Assembly (NCBI RefSeq): GCF_013423485.1
Contig: NZ_JABFFR010000042.1
Span: 1-64,000 of the forward strand
Source: Azospirillum oleiclasticum
GTDB lineage: Bacteria; Pseudomonadota; Alphaproteobacteria; Azospirillales; Azospirillaceae
Direction: 5' to 3'
Length of the DNA: 64,000 nt
Position numbers and translations under genes: made by a program. The notes beneath the pieces were generated by a model. That model ran no database searches. It was not told the origin of the DNA and worked only from the letters and a program-made list of their open reading frames with translations. The first letter of the stretch is position 1. Each line of letters starts with the position of its first letter. This document shows, one piece after another, positions 56,064-62,361 of this stretch.

Positions 56064-57017
56064 TCACCGCCGCACAAGCCCGCCCGCCGGGCTTTGGCTT
56101 TCCGGCGCCGCGGCAGCGCGGGACCGGGCGTAGGTGCGTGGAGAACAGCCCATGACCCGCTTGAACGCCGCACCGAAGGCACTCTCGGACTCGTATCCGA
56201 GCGACGGCGCAAGGGCCGCGATGCTGGTCGCGGAGGTTGCAAGTCGTTCCCCGGCCAACAGCATGCGCCAGCGGGTGAGATAATCCAGAGGCGCCACGCC
56301 GACGCACCGCTTGAAGCGCACCGCGAAGCTGGTGCGCGACATGGCGATCTCACCCGCAAGATCGCTCAACGTCCATCGGCGCGACGGATCGCCATGCATC
56401 AACGTCAGCGCCCGGCCGATCTTCCGGTCGGATAGCGCCCCAAGCCAGCCTCCGCTCCGCGTGCCGTCGGTGGCGTAACGCCGCAAGACGTCGACGAGCA
56501 TCAGATGGGCCAGGTGATGCACGGCAAGATTTCCACCCGGCCGCTCGGCGTGCAACTCGGCCCGCAACCGCTCCAGGGCCCACGCCAACGTTCCGTCGCC
56601 GCTGGCGGCAGGTATGTGCAGCAGGGGAGGCAGCGATCCGAGCAGGAAGCGGGCATGCTCGTCGTCCAGGGTGAAACGGCTTCCGAACAGGAAGAAGTCG
56701 CCACCCCCGTTCACGACGGCCGTTCCTCCACCCTGCGCACCCTTGATGACGCCTTCGGCATCGACGGGACAGGCGTCCACATCGCTGGCCAGCCGGAACG
56801 GTCTTCCCCGCATCAGCAGGAAGCAATCGCCGGCCGAGACGCGCAGCGGCGCATCCGATCCTTCCATCGACAGCCAACAGGACCCCGCAACCACGGCGTT
56901 GACCTTGATGCCCTCATACCGCCCGAAGGCCAGCGACCACGATCCGCCGGCATCGAGGCCAACGGCGCTGACACGCTTCGGATTGAGCAGCGAGACGATT
57001 TCGGACAGCGGATCCAC
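56064..57017 (-). CDS. AraC family regulator with cupin_6-type N-terminal domain
   Basis: 317 residues. The N-terminal cupin (about 1-190, e.g. VDPLSEIVSLLNPKRVSAVG, CFLLMRGRPFRLASDV) fits the AraC_binding/cupin_6 group. The C-terminal double helix-turn-helix is complete (WTLSDLAGEIAMSRTSFAVR and APLDYLTRWRMLLAGERL, then IAALAPSLGYESESAFGAAF). The GTG at 57017 begins the conserved VDPLSE; longer frames run into the divergent promoter. It is divergent from an NmrA-like gene, a common arrangement in which the AraC protein controls the reductase-like gene. Confidence 0.88.
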   Translation of the reverse strand: MDPLSEIVSLLNPKRVSAVGLDAGGSWSLAFGRYEGIKVNAVVAGSCWLSMEGSDAPLRVSAGDCFLLMRGRPFRLASDVDACPVDAEGVIKGAQGGGTAVVNGGGDFFLFGSRFTLDDEHARFLLGSLPPLLHIPAASGDGTLAWALERLRAELHAERPGGNLAVHHLAHLMLVDVLRRYATDGTRSGGWLGALSDRKIGRALTLMHGDPSRRWTLSDLAGEIAMSRTSFAVRFKRCVGVAPLDYLTRWRMLLAGERLATSATSIAALAPSLGYESESAFGAAFKRVMGCSPRTYARSRAAAAPESQSPAGGLVRR

Positions 57018-57047
57018 AGCGCGTTTCCGAACGACAGCGACGGAAAT

Positions 57048-57070
57048 ACGAACTCTACAGCATAGTTCGT
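57048..57070. promoter_or_regulatory. Inverted repeat in the araC/nmrA divergent region
   Basis: ACGAACT (57048-57054) and AGTTCGT (57064-57070) are perfect 7-bp arms with a nine-base spacer, centred in the 121-base gap between the two divergent starts. A candidate operator for the AraC-type protein. Confidence 0.45.
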
Positions 57071-57138
57071 TCCGCCCGCACGACCTAGATTCGATGGCGT
57101 CACCGATAACAAGAAGCCGGAAAACAAGGAATTCGAGG

Positions 57139-58023
57139 ATGATCGTAATAACCGCCCCCGCCGGCAATATCGGCGGTCAGGTTCTGGCACAGGTCGTGAA
57201 GGGCTCGGAACCAATCCGGGTGATTGCCCGCGATCCCGATCGAATCCCGGCAATGCTTCGCCAAAAGGTCGAGGTCTTCGTCGGATCGCACGGCGACCAC
57301 GACGTCGTCTCACGGGCCTTCGACGGAGCGCACAGCGTCTTCTGGCTCCCGCCGGGGGACCGGACGGAGAGCAGCGCGAGGGCAGCCTACGTCGACTTCT
57401 CCCGTCCGGGCTGCGAGGCCATGCGGGCGTGCGGGGTAAAGCGCGTGGTCGGCGTCTCGGCGCTTGGGCGCGGCTGGCCGCGGCCGGCCGGTCATGTCAC
57501 CGCCACGCTGGAGCTGGACGACATGATCGCGCAGACCGGCGTGCATTATCGTGCCCTCGCCTGCGCATCGCTCATGGAAAACCTGCTGCGCCAGATCGAC
57601 GGGATAGCCGAGACCGGAGTCTTCCACTGGCCGTCGCCCGCCGACCTCGCCATGCCGGCCGTGGCCACACGCGACGTCGCCTCCGTCGCGGCCGACCTGC
57701 TCCTCGACCCCGCGTGGTCCGGTGTGGACGCGATTCCTATGATGGGTCCGCAGGACATTTCGTTCGGCGAGATGGCGGCGACCATGAGCGCCGTCCTGTC
57801 CCGGCACGTGCGCTTCCAGGAGATGACGATGCAGGACATGCACGGCATGACGCTCCGTCGCGGCGCATCGGCGGGCATGGCGCAGGCCATGGTCGACATG
57901 TTGACCGCGAAGAACGAGGGGATGGACCACCTGGTCGACCGGCCCGTGCCGAACCCCGCAACGACGGACTTTCGCGCATGGTGCGTCGATGTGCTGGCAC
58001 CGGCAATCGCCGCACGACCATAA
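57139..58023 (+). CDS. NmrA-like NAD(P)-binding protein
   Basis: 294 residues. An atypical short-chain dehydrogenase: the N-terminal dinucleotide loop is MIVITAPAGNIGGQVLAQVV (GxxGxxG variant APAGNIGG) followed by VIARDPDR; the Tyr-x-x-x-Lys pair of active reductases is not evident. Such NmrA/QOR2-like proteins act as redox sensors or NAD(P)H-dependent reductases. AAGGA precedes the ATG. Transcription probably depends on the divergent AraC protein; a strong inverted repeat follows the stop. Confidence 0.85.
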   Translation: MIVITAPAGNIGGQVLAQVVKGSEPIRVIARDPDRIPAMLRQKVEVFVGSHGDHDVVSRAFDGAHSVFWLPPGDRTESSARAAYVDFSRPGCEAMRACGVKRVVGVSALGRGWPRPAGHVTATLELDDMIAQTGVHYRALACASLMENLLRQIDGIAETGVFHWPSPADLAMPAVATRDVASVAADLLLDPAWSGVDAIPMMGPQDISFGEMAATMSAVLSRHVRFQEMTMQDMHGMTLRRGASAGMAQAMVDMLTAKNEGMDHLVDRPVPNPATTDFRAWCVDVLAPAIAARP

Positions 58024-58040
58024 AGCGGGTGCGGCGGGCA

Positions 58041-58089
58041 TGACCGGGCTGATGTGGTGGACGGCCCTTCCACCACATCAGCCCGGTCA
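58041..58089. terminator. Bidirectional terminator, 21-bp perfect inverted repeat
   Basis: The left arm 58041-58061 begins TGACCGGGCTGATGTGG and the right arm 58069-58089 is its exact reverse complement across all 21 bases, with a seven-base loop. It lies 17 bases after the NmrA-like gene and before the stop of the convergent secreted-protein gene. Confidence 0.75.
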
Positions 58090-58151
58090 ACGGATTCCAC
58101 GCTGCATTCAAACGATCGAATGGAAGAACGCCGCAAGCACCACCTGCCCCG

Positions 58152-58523
58152 CTACTCGCGCGCGCAGTCCATGCTCTCGCGATACCCGCGCGCCGTCGTG
58201 TAGTTGATCGTTATACCGCCTGCGGACGGTGTCACACCGGTGATCGTGGCCCCCACCTTCGCGAGCGGATCGGGGGTCAGCACCCCTCCGACGCTTCGTA
58301 CCGTGCCCAGACTCACATAGCTCGATCCCATCCACATCTGGCACTTGTAGGCGCCGTCGGGCACGGCCCCATTGGCCGCCGGAGCGACGCTCGCCGCCAT
58401 TTCAAGGTGATGTTGGGCACCGTCCCACCGGGCAGGACCGGCATGCTGGACGCCAGCCGTCGCCGGAGCCGTCATCGCGGTGATTGAAAACGCAGCCAAT
58501 GCCAGACGACACCAGAACACCAT
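58152..58523 (-). CDS. Small secreted protein, hypothetical
   Basis: 123 residues. A signal peptide (hydrophobic LALAAFSITAMTAPATAG) leads to a mature part of about 97 residues with two Cys (KCQMWMGSS and the C-terminal MDCARE) that could form a disulfide. GAYKCQMWMGSSYVSLGTV resembles a small beta-sheet protein. GGAGAGG lies seven bases upstream of the ATG. No family recognised. Confidence 0.7.
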   Translation of the reverse strand: MVFWCRLALAAFSITAMTAPATAGVQHAGPARWDGAQHHLEMAASVAPAANGAVPDGAYKCQMWMGSSYVSLGTVRSVGGVLTPDPLAKVGATITGVTPSAGGITINYTTARGYRESMDCARE

Positions 58524-58923
58524 CGAACACCTCTCCCCGTACGAGCCTGACGATTTCCACGCGACCGCCCCAAGCCAGGGTGGCGCGCCGTCCCGGCCCA
58601 ATCATTCGGACCACATTCTCAATAGAATCCGGCCGCCTGCCCAGGCAGCGCTTGTCATGGCTCCTGCATGACATGTTTCAACTTGGCGGTCCATGACATT
58701 GGAGCCGTATATCATTTGGCTCGGCAAGAAGAGCGAGCATACAGCCCGGTGCGATACCAGCGGACGGAAGCTCCGACTCACGTTGCGCGCCCTGCCGCGA
58801 CCGGTGAGCGAAGGGCGGGTGGCGGCGCGGTCTGCCGGCATGGATCGCCAGCCCCCGCGCATGGCCTTGTGTCCGCCGCGCCTTCGTTATAGGATAATAA
58901 TCTTTGTCTGTGGAGGTTCCACC
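58524..58923. other. 400-base gap without a recognised gene
   Basis: No frame here shows convincing coding character. Bases 58675-58745 and 58886-58912 are AT-rich for the window. The second stretch (TTATAGGATAATAATC) lies just before the GGAGG and start of the gene at 58924 and probably holds its promoter. A small imperfect palindrome (GGAGCCGTATATCATTTGGCTC) is at about 58701-58722. Confidence 0.4.
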
Positions 58924-59216
58924 ATGCCCGTCGCCCCCGGCATGCGCCGCGGCCCCCTGGCCGTCCCGCGCGACCGCTCGCAGGGGTTGGCGGCGCTGGG
59001 CTTCCACCAGACCTTCACGCGGATCGCCTTCCGGAACAACGACCCACGGATCGCCTGCGCCGAGGCCGGGCATGCCAAGCGCGGCCGGCGGCTGCCGGAC
59101 AGCGGCCCCGACGCCATCCCCGGCCCGCCCGCCATCCGCGCCTGGGAGGGGCGCCTCGTCCCCCGCTCGCGCACGCCCGACCGCGTGTGGGCCAGGGCCG
59201 CCTGTGGGGGACTACC
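58924..59216 (+). pseudogene. Host gene of unknown function, 3' end cut off by the prophage
   Basis: A good start (GGAGG seven bases before the ATG at 58924) opens a frame whose first 94 or so codons have almost exclusively G or C in third position, as in host genes (MPVAPGMRRGPLAVPRDRSQ..., later AFRNNDPRIACAEAGHAKRG). From about 59206 third positions abruptly become A/T-rich although the frame stays open to 59358. The break falls where the proposed prophage end begins, so the original 3' part should lie beyond the prophage's right end. No family recognised. Confidence 0.5.
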
Positions 59217-59379
59217 TGTTTTGACAGGTGGGGTGGTCGGGGTCGCGGGCGAAAAGGTGTTGTTGGACAAGGGGATGGCGGATGTTGGCTGCTGGGGGCG
59301 GTTTGACGGGGAATGGGTGGGAACGGGCGCTGGCGGGTCAAAAGTGCGGTTGATTTGACGCCGAATAGGGGGTATGCGG

Positions 59380-59706
59380 TCATCCGCCCGGAGGGTCGGG
59401 ACGGGCCTCTTCCAGGTCGGCGCGGAGGTGGCGCAGTTCGGAGACGATGTCGCCGAGGCGGGTCAGCACCGTTGCCATGAAGAAGGCCAGAAGGGCGCCG
59501 TTGAGTGCCGCCAGGAACAGTATCAGGTTCTGGGACAGCACCGCGGTGACGGTGCCCAGCAGTCCAAGAACGCCAAAGAACACCAGTATTCCAACCAAGG
59601 CGCCGCCGGGTTCCTTGACATTGCGGCGGGCGTTTAACTCCGCCTCGCGGCGCTTCTCTGCGATTTCTTCCGGCGTCATGGCGCGGAGTTGGCTTGTCCA
59701 GTTCAC
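59380..59706 (-). CDS. Small membrane protein, probable prophage gene
   Basis: 108 residues with two hydrophobic helices (VGILVFFGVLGLLGTVTAV at about 38-56 and LILFLAALNGALLAFFMATV at about 61-80), a charged N-terminal helix (MTPEEIAEKRREAELNARR) and an acidic tail (ELRHLRADLEEARPDPPGG). The GTG start has GGAGG five bases upstream. It is the most distal gene of the leftward block near the prophage end. Possibly a superinfection-exclusion or lysogenic-conversion protein, but only the topology supports that. Confidence 0.6.
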   Translation of the reverse strand: MNWTSQLRAMTPEEIAEKRREAELNARRNVKEPGGALVGILVFFGVLGLLGTVTAVLSQNLILFLAALNGALLAFFMATVLTRLGDIVSELRHLRADLEEARPDPPGG

Positions 59707-59813
59707 TCATTCCTCCATGTGGTGACAGAACGGATGACGTGCGATGCCATGGGTCGGCCGTGTCCCCGTGGCGTATGGGATCAAGCCACCACCATCACGC
59801 CGTGCCTTTCGGC

Positions 59814-60464
59814 CTAACTTCCTGGGCGTCGCTTAAGACCAGCAATATACCTATAAACCTGATCAAGCTGCGGCTGGTCAAGTTCGGTCAAAGATTGAGC
59901 GCCAAATTTGCTCATCATGTATTTTCGGACTTGGTCTTCAATCAAAAGCACCTTCATGTTAGTCTGTATGTATTTAATGCGACGTGTCCGCAGCCCATCA
60001 TCATATTTTATTACAGATTTTGCCGTACTAAGACGGCCAAGCCACTGCCGAAGAAACATTTCAGCGGCTGGAAATTTCTCAAACTTTATCATTCTATTAG
60101 AAACGACATCCATTTTTCTCGCCAAAGCCCCCCATACGCGCTGATGAGTGGCCGGGTCGCGCTTCGTCAGACTTTCAACACGAATGATTTCATCAATAAG
60201 GTTGCGCAGTTTGGCGAACTGCTCTTCTGTGATATGCTCTACACCCGGCTGCGGCTTGACAATTTCCCTTTTTATAATCCTGTCCGTCTTGATAACTGTA
60301 ACGGTGTTATTGTTTCCCACAATGTTGTTGTCGCCTGACACCCCGATAGACGTGGCCGACTTGCGGCGGCGAGGTCTTGGAGTGGCGGCAGCGTCATACT
60401 CAAGTATGTCTCTGACCTTCTGCCGGCGCCTTGAACTACTATCATCATCATTTCGGGCGGTCAT
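59814..60464 (-). CDS. AT-rich prophage protein downstream of the repressor, function unknown
   Basis: 216 residues, encoded in DNA near 50% G+C, the most foreign-looking stretch of the window. A disordered basic N terminus (RPRRRKSATS) leads to an Asn-rich segment SGDNNIVGNNNTVTVIKTDR (about residues 43-62), typical of beta-helical or coiled oligomerisation stretches. The helical C-terminal region (EHITEEQFAKLRNLIDEIIR, RVWGALARKMDVVSNR, LTELDQPQLDQVYRYIAGLK) resembles the ORF6C-type domain of phage antirepressors. GGGGAG lies five bases before the ATG; the gene starts 18 bases after the repressor stop and shares its transcript. Confidence 0.65.
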   Translation of the reverse strand: MTARNDDDSSSRRRQKVRDILEYDAAATPRPRRRKSATSIGVSGDNNIVGNNNTVTVIKTDRIIKREIVKPQPGVEHITEEQFAKLRNLIDEIIRVESLTKRDPATHQRVWGALARKMDVVSNRMIKFEKFPAAEMFLRQWLGRLSTAKSVIKYDDGLRTRRIKYIQTNMKVLLIEDQVRKYMMSKFGAQSLTELDQPQLDQVYRYIAGLKRRPGS

Positions 60465-60481
60465 CTTGCTCCCCACAACAT

Positions 60482-60940
60482 TCACGAAACCAAGCGTAGA
60501 ATGCGCTCCACAACACGGAGGTTTGTTCGGGCGCTTCGTGGCTCGCTATCTTCAATAGCCATTTCGTAAAGTTCAGTAAAGACTTCTGCTTTTTTCGAGG
60601 GAGGCAAGGTGCGGCCGTTGCGTCGCAACCATTCTTCAACAACCTCGATCACGTCAGCCAGGGCGTCCCTGTTGAATGCTGGACTTTCGGCGGCTGAATT
60701 TGCCGAAATCGGCAAATTTTCCTGCATGGGGCCTTCACCAGCGGCCAGCCATTCCAGACTGACTCGCATCGCCCGCGCGATCTTCACAAGGTCGGTGGTC
60801 CTCGGTTCAGTTTCCCCCTTGCAGTAACTTGCCATCGTCCTTTGCGGTATTCCGCAGGAACGAGCCAGCGCAGTGACGGCGCCTGCGGTATCCGCCAGAA
60901 GGCGGAGGCGCTCAGCGAGCCTTTCGCGGTCAGAGTTCAC
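60482..60940 (-). CDS. Prophage repressor (HTH XRE family, Mu c-like position)
   Basis: 152 residues. An N-terminal helix-turn-helix (TALARSCGIPQRTMASYCKG, then RTTDLVKIARAMRVSLEWLA) of the cI/XRE type, followed by a linker and a helical C-terminal domain without the Ser-Lys peptidase pair, so it is not LexA-like self-cleaving. The start is a GTG at 60940. Codons 2-4 contain the operator half-site AACTCTGAC, so the repressor can bind within its own gene. It is divergent from ner and would hold the prophage silent. Confidence 0.82.
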   Translation of the reverse strand: MNSDRERLAERLRLLADTAGAVTALARSCGIPQRTMASYCKGETEPRTTDLVKIARAMRVSLEWLAAGEGPMQENLPISANSAAESPAFNRDALADVIEVVEEWLRRNGRTLPPSKKAEVFTELYEMAIEDSEPRSARTNLRVVERILRLVS

Positions 60941-61073
60941 GGCGCTAACTCTGACGACGAGCAGGATTGACCTCTGACTGGTCAGAGTTCTGCCAACTCA
61001 TTGATTCAGCGGAAAATCGCTCATTGCCGAAGCGGAAATCCGTCGCACGGAACTCTGACGACGATTTTCCGCT
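60929..61073. promoter_or_regulatory. Prophage operator/early promoter region with repeated sites
   Basis: The 9-base unit AACTCTGAC occurs at 60947-60955 and 61051-61059 and inverted (GTCAGAGTT) at 60929-60937 and 60981-60989. Two of these extend to the identical AACTCTGACGACGA. A CTCTGAC at 60972-60978 faces the third copy across two bases. In addition AGCGGAAAATCG (61008-61019) is inverted at 61062-61073. The region lies between the divergent repressor and ner genes, just where a phage switch should be. Confidence 0.75.
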
Positions 61074-61107
61074 TGCCGACATTGCTGATTTCGGCAATGT
61101 TACACTC

Positions 61108-61464
61108 ATGAAGTCTGACACGTCACACTCCCGCCCCCCGAAAAACGCCGACATCCTGCCGGCGTGGATCGTCTGTCAGCTCTGGATGCGCGGCACGTCG
61201 CTGGCCGCCATCGCGGATGCGGAAGGCGTGAAGAAGCAGACGGTGAGCAAGGCCATCGCCGACGGCCGATCCGCCCGCATCGAGCGGGCGGTCGCCAAAG
61301 CGTTGGGCATCGCCCCCCATGTGCTGTGGCCCGAGCGGTTCGATCCGGACGGCACCCGCCGACCCGGCCCGTTCAACCGCAAGCGCCCCATCACGCCGCG
61401 CATCCGCCGCAACCCTACCACCCCCCCGACGTCAAGCAACGTCAAAGACCAGGAGGCCGCGTAG
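61108..61464 (+). CDS. ner: Ner-like prophage DNA-binding regulator
   Basis: 118 residues from the ATG at 61108. The core WIVCQLWMRGTSLAAIADAE, then QTVSKAIADGRSARIERAVA and KALGIAPHVLWPERFDPDG, is the Ner/Nlp fold; the ALGxxPxxLWPxR ending is diagnostic. In Mu, Ner turns down the repressor and early promoters after infection. The C terminus has an additional Arg/Pro-rich tail not found in Mu Ner (about 75 residues). It is the first gene of the rightward early transcript, downstream of the operator region. Confidence 0.82.
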   Translation: MKSDTSHSRPPKNADILPAWIVCQLWMRGTSLAAIADAEGVKKQTVSKAIADGRSARIERAVAKALGIAPHVLWPERFDPDGTRRPGPFNRKRPITPRIRRNPTTPPTSSNVKDQEAA

Positions 61465-61466
61465 AC

Positions 61467-61649
61467 ATGAGCGCCAGCCCCCACCACCCGCGATCGCCCA
61501 ACGACGTGATGAGCGTCCTCTGCGATGCGCGCCCCTCCCTGCGCGCCCTCGTTCGCCACGGCTTTGTTGCCGGTGACGAGGCGTGCGCCCTGTTCCTCGA
61601 TCCGCTGTGGCGGGCGGACGTGCTCCGCGCAGCCGCCCGGCTGCCGTGA
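61467..61649 (+). CDS. Small prophage early protein, hypothetical
   Basis: 60 residues (MSASPHHPRSPNDVMSVLCD at the start, then a helical LRALVRHGFVAGDEACALFL), two bases after the ner stop. AGGAGG lies about ten bases before the ATG, inside the end of ner. No recognised domain; its place between ner and an XRE regulator argues for an early regulatory or host-takeover role. Confidence 0.6.
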   Translation: MSASPHHPRSPNDVMSVLCDARPSLRALVRHGFVAGDEACALFLDPLWRADVLRAAARLP

Positions 61650-61651
61650 CC

Positions 61652-61888
61652 ATGAGCTGGCAATCCGAATACATGAAGCTCACCGGCCGGCTGCTGCGGC
61701 GGCGGGGGGAGCTTGGGCTGTCGCAGCTCGACCTTGCGCTTACGCTCGGGATCGGGGTCGCCACCTTGCAGCGGCACGAGAGCGGGCGGGCGGAACCGTC
61801 GGCCATGCACCTGTTCCGGTGGGCGGCGGCGCTCGGCATCTCCATCACATCACATGTGATCGCCACTTCCGAAGGGGGTGCGTCATGA
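61652..61888 (+). CDS. Small XRE family helix-turn-helix protein, prophage early region
   Basis: 78 residues. A complete HTH_3 domain: LTGRLLRRRGELGLSQLDLA, then LTLGIGVATLQRHESGRAEP and SAMHLFRWAAALGI. It starts two bases after the previous stop and overlaps the next gene by four (ATGA), so it belongs to the early operon. A third DNA-binding protein besides the repressor and Ner. Confidence 0.8.
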   Translation: MSWQSEYMKLTGRLLRRRGELGLSQLDLALTLGIGVATLQRHESGRAEPSAMHLFRWAAALGISITSHVIATSEGGAS

Positions 61889-62358
61889 CCCGGCGGCGCA
61901 GCCCGACCGTCGCGGACGAGCGGCAGCGGGCGCTGCCGCTGGGCGGCATCCCGGCGTCACGGCCGCCGTCGTATCTGCCCGGCTCGCTGGAATGCGCGGC
62001 GCTGGTCTGCGGGCTGGTCAGCTACGCGCTGGACGAGGCGCGGCAGGTGCGGGGGATGAGCCGGGCGGCGGTGGCGGCGCGGATGGCGGAGCTGTCGGGC
62101 GAAAGCATTTCCGAGCACATGCTGAACGCCTGTTCGGCCCAGAGCCACGAGGGGCACCGGTTCCCGCTGCAATGGCTGCCGGCGCTGATCGCCGCCACCG
62201 GCTGTTTCGACGTGCTGCAGAGCGTGGCCGACCGGGTCGGGGCCACGGTGCTGGTGGGCGAGGCGGCGGATGCTGCGGAGGTCGCGCGGCTGGACCAGAT
62301 CGCCGCGCAGGCGCGGGCCGAAAAGGCCCGCATCCTGCGCCGCCGGGCGGGGGGCTGA
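61885..62358 (+). CDS. Prophage early protein, hypothetical
   Basis: 157 residues, mostly helical. The middle (LVCGLVSYALDEARQVRGMS, then RAAVAARMAELSGESISEHM) reads like a helix-turn-helix region, and the end is a basic amphipathic helix (ARLDQIAAQARAEKARILRR). Similar genes sit just before the transposase in Mu-like prophages of alphaproteobacteria by my recollection; the function is unknown. It precedes the transposase by three bases. Confidence 0.65.
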   Translation: MTRRRSPTVADERQRALPLGGIPASRPPSYLPGSLECAALVCGLVSYALDEARQVRGMSRAAVAARMAELSGESISEHMLNACSAQSHEGHRFPLQWLPALIAATGCFDVLQSVADRVGATVLVGEAADAAEVARLDQIAAQARAEKARILRRRAGG

Positions 62359-62361
62359 TCC

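Noticed and set aside
59015-59710. A minus-strand frame of 231 codons over the prophage end
   Set aside because: The protein is Arg/Pro-rich without domains and crosses the host-prophage junction.
61839-61862. TCACATGTGA palindrome as another CRP-like site
   Set aside because: The half-sites are in the reverse order with no spacer, and it lies inside the coding region of the small XRE protein.
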